From the NCBI GenBank assembly GCA_005281725.1, contig SSBO01000008.1:1922001-1986000 (forward strand): DNA of 64,000 nt. The letters run 5' to 3'. The notes below the pieces were generated by a model. It ran no database searches, was not told the origin of the DNA, and saw only the letters and a list, made by a program, of their open reading frames with translations. The position numbers and the translations under genes are program-made. This stretch comes from Wuchereria bancrofti. Lineage: Eukaryota; Nematoda; Chromadorea; Rhabditida; Onchocercidae. The first letter of the stretch is position 1; every line of letters begins with the position of its first letter. Shown here in pieces: positions 1 to 11,357 of this stretch.

Positions 1-643
1 CATAAAATTATGTCGAATAAGGTAAAATAATGTCAGATGTTTGGTGATTGTAGATCTTTCAGAGAATTTAGTAAAAGCAACACTTATCATTTCTGTAAGA
101 ATATTTCCTGAAAACTGATATTATCACAACAGAAGGAATCAAAGTTAATGTATCGAAACTGAATGAAATGTTTAAAGTTAAACAGATTGATTCTCGAGAA
201 ATCGTAAATTTAACAACGATTAATAATCATCCAATGAAACAACATATAAAAATGATTGTTAAAAGAGTTGTTAAAAGGTTAAAGGTAGATTATTACTACT
301 ACTAAAAATTTTTATTATAAAAACTACAGCAGATTTCCCCTATTTTGAACACTTATTTTTTCTTATTGTGTATTCATTTTCCCAGTTTTTTTTTTTTAAA
401 AAAATAACATCATCATCTATTTTTGTGTAAACATAAAATTATAGGATATCGTAAAAAATCAATAAAGTTATTATCGAGTAACGTTATAGAGTAACAACAA
501 TAATAGAGTTAAATCATTCCGTGATATTGTCGAGTTATCATACTCTGTTAACAAAGATTATATGTATTGATCAACATGTTGATAATTGATCTCAATTTTA
601 TTGTTGAGATTTGCCAGTCTGATTACTATTATTATTATTATTA

Positions 644-683
<40 letters not shown>

Positions 684-1587
684 TATTATTATGAATAAGA
701 ACTTATATTCGATTGTTAGAAGATTGTAAACTTTTTGTTTAATTAACTTTTTTTTATGTTGTAAATCAATCCTACTTGCAATGTCGAAATATTATAGTGG
801 TTGTCCATTTGATGGTCACTCTTATGAATTTTTTTATACAACAACAACGATACCTAGTAAGAAACTTTTCCCGAAGGTTTCAATTTCTTTCAATATTGAA
901 ATATTAATTTTGGTGGTGTAAACTGCTGAGATCCATAACAGTAATATTAAAAAAAAAAAAAAAAAAATTTCCACTGCATAAAGAATAAAGGTCATCATCA
1001 TCCGAGAATGACAAATCTTTACTTACTGTAATTATGCGTTTTATTGTAAGTCAATACTAATTATGTAAAAAGTTCAAAGTTCATAGCATCAAAATTTTAA
1101 ACTTCGATTCAATTGGTGGTCTTAGCATTCAATTGCTCAATTAATTCACAACCATCAATCTCTTATTGAATCTGTCATCATTTATATGAACAGTTAAAGT
1201 GACAACTTAGCAAACATTTAGTTGACTATTCGTATAATTTAATAATTTAATAATTTTTTATCGAATATGATCGTAAAAGAATAAAGTTATTGTCAACATT
1301 ATGAATTTATGACAACGACAACAACAATGACATCTATTCAAAAACTTTCCTCGAAGATTTCAATTTCTTTCAATATTAAAATTTGATTTTGTTGATGTAA
1401 ACTGCTGAAATCCAAAGATTAAAACTTTCTCATAACTATAGATTCTCCATCATCTCTTGGTTCCATCTTGCATAGTTTGTTTCTACCGTCTTTCATACAA
1501 TCTCCATAACTTACGTGAATTAATAAAATAATCAATAATTTCACGTAATACACTTCTTCTTATACTTAAATTATTCACAGTAAAAAT
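1..1587. other. Intergenic, AT-rich, no gene seen
   Basis: I see no coding exon or RNA gene here. It contains an ATT trinucleotide microsatellite at about 627-692. It also holds two diverged copies of a roughly 100-bp segment at about 836-935 and 1306-1415, both ending in a shared AAACTGCTGAxATCCA motif. This is the 3' flank of the decarboxylase gene that ends at 1588. Confidence 0.6.
627..692. repeat. ATT trinucleotide microsatellite
   Basis: An interrupted run of ATT units is read directly in the sequence, with occasional TGTT or ACT variants. It lies in intergenic DNA. Confidence 0.9.
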
Positions 1588-4500
1588 TTATTTTTTCATA
1601 TCTCTTCGTACATCTTTAGCAAAATTATGAATAATCAAATATGCTTGTTTTATATCTTCATATGTAGTTAATATGCTACACACTGCAAAACGTAAAAAAT
1701 AAATTCCGTGAACAGCGGAAGCTACCAAATGAATGCGACGATCATCGTTAATTCTACGATTTAATTCCTCATTCATTTCATTTGTTGAATCCTGTGGCAA
1801 CATATAATAAGAATAAATTTTTGCATAAATTACAAAATACGATTGTATTGTTTGAAAAATTCGACTGGAAATTTTTTTTTTTTGAAACAATAACAAACCT
1901 TTAAACGGAAGCATACCATTCCAAAAGTTCGTGGTACGAATAGTTCAAGCAATTGATCTTCTTGAATGAGTGCTTCAAAATTTTTTGCCAAATCAACCAT
2001 CTGTCATTTAGAATGATTGTTACGAAATTATTAATAACTGAGGAACTTCTGATCCTTCAGAAGGACAAATGAATCATATAAAAGTGAGAATTTTAAATGA
2101 AACCTTTCTTAAATGCTTCTGTAATCCAGAAATACCAAAATTTCGTAGCACAAACCATACTTTCAGCGATCGAAATCTTCTTCCAAGAGCTATTTGAAAA
2201 TGCTAAAATGATAGTCTGAGAAGCATTTTTAAGTTTAATCTATTTTTCTTTGCAATATTTCTCTTAGATGTAATCAATGCACTGTTGAACCTTTAAAGGA
2301 CATTTAAAATTGAACTTTAAATCTAACTTTTCCAAACAATTAATATCAGTTAGAATGTGTAAAAGCCTAGTTCTATTCCATAATAAAATTTTAATAACAG
2401 TGGCTGTAAAATACAATAGTTAAGAGATTTTGATAACAGATAATAAGTAAATTATGATTTTGGCTAAAGAATATGATAATAAAAAAAAAAATTATTTGTA
2501 AATTACTCTTATTCTTTTCGTTTTTTCAAATTACAAATAAAAAGACACTTAATCTGAAATTTGACTCTTCCATATCTCTTTTTATCGTAACTGTAAAATT
2601 GAAAAGAGAATTTACTCGATAATCAACTGCACAAGTTTGATCATCATATTTTAAATAGATTGGATTCACTGCAAAGTACTTCAATATTTGTTTCCCATCT
2701 CTAAACCTAAAATTTGAATTTTTTATCAACTTTAAACAATTTTGCAGTTATTCTTAAACATATTAGAGATTTTTTTTTTTTTACTTTCTCATCTAAAGAA
2801 AGGCAATTTTAATTATCATTATACACTTGTTCCAAAATTTATTTATCATAATTATTAGAATGACAATTGATAAATGAAATAAATACCACATCGGAGAACA
2901 ATCAAAATTTATTGGTAATGCTTTATGAGCATTCATATTGAAAGAATCAATGTATTCAAATCCATGTGATAAGTAGCGAAATTCGGGACAAAGTAAAAAT
3001 GCGCCTGAAACATTCTACATAAATTTATTTCAATATACTTTCTGTTTTAATTAATATTATGTATTATATTGGAATTTAAATAGGAAAATAGCAACGATAC
3101 CAGAAAATAAAAACAGTTATTTGATCCTATTTTCTTTTCAGTTCATCCTTTTTCTTAATTAATTTACAATTTGGTTTTTTTTTTTTTGGAAACTAATTAA
3201 ACTAATTTAAATTTAAACCAATTGAGAATTCAAATTTAAATGACTTGCCAGCATATGCAGAATCGATATGTATCCAAATATTTTCTCTCTTGCATATTGG
3301 TCCGAGTTTATCCACCGGATCCATTCCACAACTTGATGTGGTACCCAAGGTCATAATGAATATAAATGGTACCAAACCATTCTGGCGATCAGTCTTAAGG
3401 TCATATTGAAGTTTGTTTTCTTCTTTCATGTTTACAAGTTAAAAAATGCTGTAGCAATTGAGAATTCAAATTGGATAATAATTAAACATTTTTTTTTTTT
3501 TTAATAAATCCACAATTCCTTAACTCTTCAAATTTACCATTATCGCTTTTTCAAGAGTTTCTGCAGTGACAGAAAAATTGTCAAAAGGGCCACCACGTAT
3601 AGTTTTCAATTTTCGCAAACGCATAGCTGCCAACATAACACCTTTTTCCACTGATGAATGAGCCTTAAATATTACTTAAATATTTGAAAATCTCATTGAA
3701 TAGTTTTTTTTTTTATTTTCTCTTTGTCTCTCTTCTTTTCATTTCAATTTTCTTTACTTCCCTTCATACTTTTCTTCATTCGTTCAATCTTTTTACTTTC
3801 TCTAAGTTACTTTTCTTAATGTCAAATTTGCAAGATTACTTGGTCCGAGCAATAAGCAACTAATTTGGTTATAATTGTCGCATCGTGATATGAATAGTAA
3901 CATAATTCACCGGTGCCATCTGAAATAACTTGCAATTCCTGGCCAATGATACCTTCGGATACTTTGATACGCTGAAAAAGTATATTTGGTGTTGCAATCG
4001 ATTTAATTCAGATTCAAAATTCAATTTAAATTAGTGCTGCAATCAATTCAGATTCTATAAGAGGGAAAAAGAAAGAAAAATGAAAAACCATTTGAGTTTA
4101 GTTTAAAAAAAGAGACAATGAAAAGAGACTGTTCAGCAAATAATTAATAATACTTCTACAGCTCGTCCTCTGGCTGCTAATATTGCCAAGTAAGTTGCAT
4201 CACTTGCGGTATTTTGAATGATTCCTATGCCAGATCCATTCTCGGTGTTCAGAAATTCTTCTGGTAGTTCCAGTGCCTTGGCTAACCAATTTGTCATTGA
4301 AATTTCGAGTTCTGTCATAGAAGGTGACGATTGCTAGAAATTTTATTATATTAATATGTCACTAATCAATGGCTACTTTTACTAGAATTAAAAATTCCGG
4401 AAAATTATGCTATTTCGTTTGCAGTATTTACATAACTGTGAAAACTGCACTGGAAGTTACTTTAAATAGTTTAACTTACCCAGTTAAATCCAATGCTTGC

Positions 4501-5675
4501 AATTCCACCGCTGAGGATATCACCCATAATAGACTGATAAGAAATACCGGTTGGGAAGTAAGCAAAAAAATTAGGATGGTGCCAATGGGTGTTATAATTG
4601 ATGACCACTTCATCGATATCATTGAAGATTTTCTCCCACGGTTCACCCATGACAGGAGCATCATGTGGTACCTCAAATTATTCACCCATGACAGGAGCAT
4701 CTTGCGGTACCTCAAATTATTCACTCATGACAGGGACATCTTCCGGCACCTCGAATTATTCACTCATGACAGGGGTATCTTGCGGTACCTCAAATTATTC
4801 ACTCATGACAGGAGTATCTTGCGGTACCTCAAATTATTCACTCATGACAGGGACTTCTTGCGGTACCTCAAATTATTCACTCATGACAGGGACATCTTGC
4901 GGTACCTCAAATTATTCACTCATGACAGGAACATCTTGCGGTTCAAATTATTCACCCATACAGGAGCATCTTGCGGTACCTCAAATTATTCACTCATGAC
5001 AGGGACATCTTGCGGTACCTCAAATTATTCACTCATGACAGGAACATCTTGCGGTTCAAATTATTCACCCATACAGGAGCATCTTGCGGTACCTCAAATT
5101 ATTCACTCATGACAGGGGTATTTTGCGGTACCTCAAATTATTCATCTATGACAGGGACATCTTGCGGTACCTCAAATTATTCACTCATGACAGGGACATC
5201 TTGCGGTACCTCAAATTATTCACCCATACAGGAGCATCATGCGGTTCAAATTATTCACCCATACAGGAGCATCTTGCGGTACCTCAAATTATTCACTCAT
5301 GACAGGGACATCTTCCGGTACCTCAAATTATTCACTCATGACAGGGGTATCTTGCGGTACCTCAAATTATTCATCCATGACAGGAACATCTTGCGGTATC
5401 TCAAATTTTAATGAAATTTCACAAAAATTGCAATACATTGCATTAAAAGGAAATAATAAGGTGCCCGGAATTCATGAAGCATTCTATGAAGTATTTTTTT
5501 CTGCTCATAACGATACTTCATGGTTTGCTATTTCTATAAACAATGATGGTACCAATTTATTCATAAATCCAGGTTTCACATCCGGTAACGGAGTTCTTTT
5601 TCGGAGCGATTCCCAATAATCTGCTATAAAATCAATCATCTGTCTGCCGTACTGACGGAATTCACTTATATTCAT
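1588..5675 (-). CDS. Aromatic-L-amino-acid decarboxylase family protein (PLP group II; tdc/hdl/bas type)
   Basis: This family removes the carboxyl group of aromatic amino acids or histidine to make biogenic amines. I assemble 11 exons: 5675-5553, 4671-4480, 4333-4154, 3971-3840, 3663-3538, 3393-3249, 3004-2887, 2706-2616, 2202-2104, 2000-1899 and 1791-1588. They give about 503 residues, the usual family length. Visible motifs in order are an N-terminal [13 protein letters not shown] helix, [44 protein letters not shown] (the PLP-contacting Asp), NAHKAL (the PLP lysine) and [16 protein letters not shown]. The ATG at 5675 is the first Met in frame, behind a TTTTCAG that could be a trans-splice site. 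The intron after exon 6 has a GC donor. Intron 1 carries a minisatellite that spans its 3' splice site. The residues around the lysine differ from the usual NPHKW. Family confidence is high; substrate is unknown. Confidence 0.88.
4641..5411. repeat. 39-bp minisatellite spanning the 3' splice site of decarboxylase intron 1
   Basis: About 20 tandem units of 36-39 bp are present, with core TTCACTCATGACAGG then CATCTTGCGGTACCTCAAATTA. On the minus strand the first unit covers the last bases of intron 1 and the first roughly 31 coding bases of exon 2, which begins at 4671. Each further unit repeats that border as TTTGAG|GTACC. Units of 36 and 38 bp break the period. Reading on from a full-length decoy AG reaches a TAA within the same unit. 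Long open frames on either strand here are products of the repeat. Confidence 0.9.
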
Positions 5676-8600
5676 TGCAAAAAAAAAAATCTGAAAAGAA
5701 AACTTTTCATTAATGGGAAAAATATTGGCCATTAAAATGTTTTTTGCAAAATTGCACAATAAATCTACAAAAAACTAATTGATTTAATTATGAAGAAACT
5801 TTCCAAATTTTTTTATCTTAGATTAATGACATTAAATTGTATGCAAGTTATGTTCCTATCTCTAAGCGATTGAAATATTATCAGTAGATTATGATAAGGG
5901 ATGTGATAATATGAAACATAGCTATAAAATGTCTCCCTGAATCAGTTACAAACCATTTACATAACTGAACTCTCTTTCCTCTATTCTTTTCTTAGAAGTG
6001 GTGACAAATACGAAATAGCTAAAATTAGACATAAAATTGAGGAAGTAAACTGACATAATATGTCGTGAGGCCAATTATCCTCTCCGTTAATTGTTCTTGT
6101 TAGGTTCAATTTTACAAATTGTTCTTGCTGGTTATAAAATATGATTTAGTCCATGCTGCACTGGAGGTATCAGTTATTATCGGAAGATATTTCTTTTTTT
6201 TTTTTTCCATTGAGAAAATAGCTTTTACAATTTCAAATTGCTTCCATGAGCAAATTTTCTTTTTTTTTTTTTTCTATGAGACGATTGATTATGAGAAAAA
6301 TGTTTTTAAATATTTTAAGTAGTTGCAGCATTTTTGTTTTCTTTTTTGATTAGTTGCAGCAAAATGCAACCACTCATTCCAGGTGTAATAAACAATATTT
6401 CAAAATATTTTTAAATAACATTCTTTCATTTGTTTATGGCAACATTTTCTTTATTGTTCATTGTTCTCAGATAATTTCAAGTGTGAATTCACTTTTTACT
6501 GAACAGAAACTAATTAAGCACATTCATTAATGCTTTGTTGTTTGTTAATTCTGTAAATGACAGCAAGTTGGATAAATATTTATTTGTGAATTTCATAATT
6601 ATTATTTAGTGTATCTACAGCAATTTGGATATATCAAGTCTTAAAAAAAAAAAATGATGCAAATAGTAAAGTCATTACTCATACTGAAAAGATTTGACTG
6701 CTTATTTCAAATTTTCATTTGGCCAAAAATATCATAATGTACTCATCCAGCAATCAACAACTTTTCGGCCAATCAAAGTGATTATTATCAATTATCTATT
6801 TCAATAGTTATTACAGATAAGATCTAAACTGTCAACTATAAAAATAACAAACTATCATTTCTTGATCATTCCAATGCTTTTCAAAAGAAAATAACATTGC
6901 TTACAGTAGAAAGAAAATTTTAAATGTTCAGTTAAATGATTTAATAAATGTATCTAAAAAAATGCTCAAATTACATTTTTCTAAATAAATGCGACAAGTA
7001 AACAAGACGAAGTGATTGAAATTATAAAAGAAAAGAAGGGAGTAAAAATTTTAAAGTGAACTTCAAAGTTACACTATTAAAAAATCAGTAATTCTTCATA
7101 CCTATTCATCTACTTTTTTTTTTTTTCGAGAAACGAGTTCTCCGAAATGTTTTTGACTTTATTATTGTACATTAATTTCACTATTTATAAATGAAACTAA
7201 AATGCTACTAGTGCATTTGAACAAGAATTTGATGGAATACTCAAATATCATTAAAACAAGTCTTTTGCTTTACGTCATCATTTTGTTCAATTTACAAATG
7301 CGTTCGATCATCATTAGAGATGAACATCAAAAAAAAAAAAAAAAAAAATCGAAGCGAAAAAAAAAAAAAGAAAAATGACAACGACTTAAGAAGATATACT
7401 TAGAATTTAAGTTTTGTTACCAGTTTACGCAATTTAACAGCGACAATCACTGCATTTCAATGCGGGAAGATGACAGATGCTTCTGAGATAATATCAGCTG
7501 TTGCTAAAAGAGATGAGAGTTATGATTTGCAATATTCTTTTCATTTTTTTTTTCTTTTTTTCACTTAACAATTCTCATATTTCATTCCTTTCATTTATAT
7601 TATTTACATTTCTAATTTTGCATGCTGCATGCATGTATAACTTGCAATTTGCAGCATCATCCCAAATTGCAGAAAAAGATGAATGCAGTCATTTTTTCTT
7701 GAATAAAACCAAATGAAATCAAGCAACAAATCCACTTTTATCTCATCCGATAAATTCGGCTCTTCATATTTATGTAACAGTCAACATTTATTTTTATCAA
7801 ATACTTTATTTTTGAACATTTGTAAATAAAATCTAAATTAGTTATCACAAATATTAACAGAACAATGTCCATTAATGCTTAAAAAAGATTTGAAACTTTA
7901 AAAGCAGATGGACATGCTTTTACTATCAGAAATTATTCTTCTAATAGAACAATTGGAGGTCGAAATTTGAAACATATCTTAAAGCAATTAGCGAAATGTT
8001 AATAACCAAAATATTTCGCAAAGTATACAACTAAGATAAAAAGATTATAATATCACAAGAAATTATCAATGAACATTTCCAGTAAAAATGTTAGATAACT
8101 AGAATTAACCCAGTGATTGAATTAAATGTAACATTATAAGATTCATGAATAGCGCTATTCCGCAATTTACAACATTAACAAATGCGCTATTATCAAACTG
8201 CTGAAAGCTTCTTTGTTAATTTTAAAATTTACAAAGAAATAGCCAAAGTAGAAGGATAAAAAAGTGATAAATTAACATATTAACAAGCATCACTGGACTA
8301 TGCATTTATTTCATAACTAATGAAACAATTATTAATTTATCAAAAATTATATGCCATATCTTATCATAAGGATGACATTATAACGATAAATTAACTAATC
8401 ATTTTGCTGTGAATTATAAATTGGCTAAGAAAGTTACGCTCACAGAATTATTTGAATTACTTTAGAGGAATTTCTATTAGTAGTCCGAAATGTTCGCTCG
8501 GAATATTCTATCGCCACAATTTCCAGAAAATTTGAAGGTTTACAATTAATTATCAATTCAACTCACTCATTTCCACTCATTAATTTGTCTAAACTACAAC

Positions 8601-9080
8601 TGCACTTACAGATCATAAACATTTCAAAAGAATTACAAACCTATCCACCGTATATATTCCTACATATGGATTCATTCATGCAAACATTGTTGCAAGAAAA
8701 CAGAAAATTTTCTAACTTGACCAGGAAAGCCTTTAGTTCACTTAAGTAATTCGCTTATTCTGTAAAAATCAGCTTTAATTTACAACGATGAAGGAGGAAC
8801 AGCTAAAAACTATTATAATTTCTATTACAATCTTATTATAATCCGCTCAATCGAACGAAAAAATACAGAGTCTATGTTTTAGTAAATGTTATAAACTTCT
8901 AATAAAATATTTCTTAGCAAATTTAGTGTAAAAATCTTACAAGACTTTTTATAGGGTAAGCAATTGTATCAGCGGGATATTTATGATCAGCCTTGCATAT
9001 TCTTACAAATGAAACAAGCCGATTCATATTTGAGAACCACCTTATAAGATGAAATTTTCATAAGATGAAAATTTTCATGG
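5676..9080. other. Intergenic, no gene seen
   Basis: About 3.4 kb lies between the decarboxylase start and the COX19 stop. It holds poly-A, poly-T and pyrimidine tracts, for example 7330-7370 and 6245-6275. Short open frames are low-complexity and have no convincing splice context. It presumably contains the decarboxylase 5' untranslated region and promoter and the COX19 3' end. I recognise no RNA gene. Confidence 0.55.
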
Positions 9081-9429
9081 TTACGTTTCATTCTGATCCG
9101 AAAAACCGAGGTACTTCCATTCTTCCTGCTGCATTAATCCATTGTCCATCCGACATTGCAAATAAACTTTTGCAAAGTCTCGACAATCACCAATCTTTTG
9201 CTGAAAAAAGAAACAATGCAATAAGGGCTGAAAATTTTCTTGATTTCCAAGAATCAGAAAATGTGAAACTAAAAAAATCAGAAAGTAGTACTCAGCCATC
9301 GCCCACCTTATGTTCATTTAAGCAAAGCATATATTTCAACATTTCATATCTGCAATGTCCTTCATGATCCAATGGAAAGGATCCCTTTGCAGGTGGTGTT
9401 GGAGTGGGTACTTTCCTGGGAAGACTCAT
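9081..9429 (-). CDS. cox-19: Cytochrome c oxidase assembly protein COX19 (twin CX9C)
   Basis: COX19 is a small intermembrane-space protein that helps copper delivery during cytochrome oxidase assembly. It has two exons, 9429-9307 and 9200-9081, giving 80 residues, the usual size. Both CX9C helices are visible: CRYEMLKYMLC near residues 26-36 and CRDFAKVYLQC near residues 46-56. They are followed by the family signature CRMDNGLM and KYLGF. The N-terminus MSLPRKVPTPTPPAKGSFPLDH also fits COX19, which starts with a Pro-rich stretch before an LDH-like motif. The phase-0 intron has GT/TTTTCAG borders. It is the last of three small minus-strand genes. Confidence 0.9.
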
Positions 9430-9988
9430 CTTCAAAACAAATTCACTTCCACTTCAAGAACTATCAAAAATGCTGCAAAATTCATTTCTCTTTACCATGA
9501 CCAGTTTTTTAAAAGAGTTCAATAAAACCCGTTATTCCTCGGTTAAGTACTATTCTACTACTTATTAAATGCTACTATTACTAATAAAAATCATGCAAGA
9601 ACTGAATATTAACTGAAAATTCACTTTTCTTTCTCATCTTCCAACAACAAGCAACAGAACCAAAGGATAAATTTATTCCTTAAAAAATATTTCACAAAAA
9701 GTTTCAATCTTTCATAAATAATTTGACAATCAAAAAGCAAAATTTTATATTACAAAGCAAAACAGAGAGCTATAACTATGGCACACAAAAAATTAGATTT
9801 TCCTCTTTCTCTTCTAATAAAAATAGTAAAAGCTGTGGGTAAGTCTCAACGGATCACCATTGTTCCTCATTTTTGTCCGGTGGAAATTCTGATATTTAGA
9901 CTTAATGCTACTAAGTAGTTGACAACTTCGACAAGTAGAAAAATATACAAGGTTCTACATATTGTCTTATGTAACAAAGCTAATCGAA
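9430..9988. other. Intergenic gap between COX19 and the next small gene
   Basis: This 560-bp stretch has no coding exon that I can support. It is long for an operon intercistronic space, so COX19 may have its own promoter here. Confidence 0.5.
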
Positions 9989-10466
9989 TCAGTTGTTGGT
10001 TTTAGGTCGCATCATAGATCCTTCCATAGATTCCATCATTTTCTCAAAACGCTCCAAACTTTGAATTGGTATTGGTCTTGGAGGCTGTTTCTTCTTCCAA
10101 TTATCATACGCCACAGAAGATATTACAACAGCTGAAATATGTTCAAAATAGTCTATTTCGGAGCACAAATTTTTAGCAAGCTTGAGGATTAAACTATTTT
10201 TTAATTCCCTCAAAGTGACCAATCTATTTCATTATTTGTCCTTGCTTTCTCAAGAAAATGGCTAATATTGCTAGCTAGGTTAGTTTTGCTAGATAAAAGT
10301 AAATTAAGGAATTCCTTAACCAACATAAGGTAGAACGTGAGGTTCAAGCAGGAATTTAAATCCTTGCACGATCACTCATAAAAATATGCAAATCAAATAA
10401 TTACTACTTACATACAAGACCAACAGGAAGCATACAAGCTTTAATATGAGAAAGCTTAATTATCAT
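9989..10466 (-). CDS. 65-residue single-membrane-span microprotein, unidentified
   Basis: Two exons, 10466-10412 and 10131-9989, join in phase through GTAAGT and TTTCAG. They give a protein starting MIIKLSHIKACMLPVGLVS, then one hydrophobic segment, YDNWKKKQPPRPIPIQ and an acidic, Met-rich tail. The layout (short N-terminus, one span, basic KKK, soluble tail) suits a small inner-mitochondrial-membrane subunit or assembly factor. I do not recognise the family with confidence. A CTCCTAG acceptor 12 nt upstream of the ATG could be a trans-splice site. Alternatively, these exons are the 3' part of the upstream gene: exon 10906-10751 can splice in phase to this acceptor, giving a two-span protein of about 121 residues faintly like COX20. 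Confidence 0.5.
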
Positions 10467-10488
10467 ATTGAGAATAATCTAGGAGAAG

Positions 10489-10906
10489 TCACTGCTTGTC
10501 GTCTTCTTCCGGAAACCACTTGTGATAATCTTTCCTTTTTAAACGTGTGCCTCGAAGTTGTCCACCAATTATATCTTCTGCCTAGAAATCAAATTCAAGA
10601 ATGTCTTAAGAAAGAAGAAAAAAAAAAACCCAAAATTGAAATAAATACCAATAATAATAGCATCTCTCTTTACGGAAATAAAGTCAAAAATTAAGAAAGA
10701 TGGTAATATCAGGAAGAAAAAAAAAACAAATATGAAAAAAAAAAAAAAACCCTATAAAAATAATCAGCAATTCGTGGTACACGTGAGAAAGTACTCTTTC
10801 TAAAATCTTCCGAACGTCGCCAAACAACAAATGATGCAATACCGGAAACGAATACAACACCAACAGTAAGATCCAAAAACCAAAGCCACTTTGGTGGCTT
10901 CAACAT
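10489..10906 (-). CDS. 82-residue single-membrane-span protein, unidentified
   Basis: Exons 10906-10751 and 10581-10489 join in phase 0. The protein has a short N-terminus (MLKPPKW), a hydrophobic span around residues 8-29, and a basic segment starting VWRRSEDFRKS. It ends in a very hydrophilic tail, RAEDIIGGQLRGTRLKRKDY to EEDDKQ. Positive charge follows the membrane span. I cannot name it. Its neighbours COX19 and mL64 are mitochondrial, so a mitochondrial role is a reasonable guess from context only. The donor lies directly before a long poly-T tract. The stop is 23 nt upstream of the ATG of the next small gene. Alternative splicing to the 10412-10466 exon is possible. Confidence 0.5.
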
Positions 10907-11357
10907 CAGTCATAAGAAATCCCCTCAAATATAATGCACATAAATAATTTTCTTTAATAATAATAATAATTATAATGACAAATAATAATGATACTTAAGA
11001 AAAAAGGAAAAAAAAAATCCATTTGAGGCAATTTTAGCTGTAAATTAGGATTTTGATAGTGCTAACTGAGTTTTATCACAGTTTTATCAACTTCTTCTAC
11101 TGGAAAAAGTAGGTCAAATATAATTTCAATAAGTCAACAGGTGTGAATCTAGTCAAGCTATCACGAGTTGTCATTCTCAAACGATAATTAAAACTCTTCC
11201 AAAACATAGCATAGTGACAGATTTTGGGCCGAGTAGCCAACAGTTGTAACATGAATGTTATAATAACTTACCTGTTATTTTGTTCCAGGTAATAACTGAG
11301 ATATATTTTTAGCTTATTATCATTATTCTGTATTTGTGGTTATCCGATCTAACTGGA
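10907..11357. other. Shared upstream region between divergent genes
   Basis: About 450 bp separates the start of the minus-strand small-gene cluster from the mL64 ATG on the plus strand. A head-to-head layout suggests a shared promoter region. No defined element is recognised. TTTTTAG at about 11305-11311 is a candidate trans-splice acceptor for the mL64 mRNA. Confidence 0.4.

Noticed and set aside
4369..5619. Long open frames on the + strand over the 4.6-5.4 kb array (up to about 250 residues, repeating [11 protein letters not shown] or [13 protein letters not shown])
   Set aside because: They are translations of the 36-39-bp minisatellite in antisense to the decarboxylase gene; they start and end in intron or exon sequence of the other strand and have no gene context.
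5676..9080. Search for transposon or RNA genes in the large intergenic gap
   Set aside because: No transposase motif, terminal inverted repeat, tRNA-like box pair or other RNA gene could be supported by eye.
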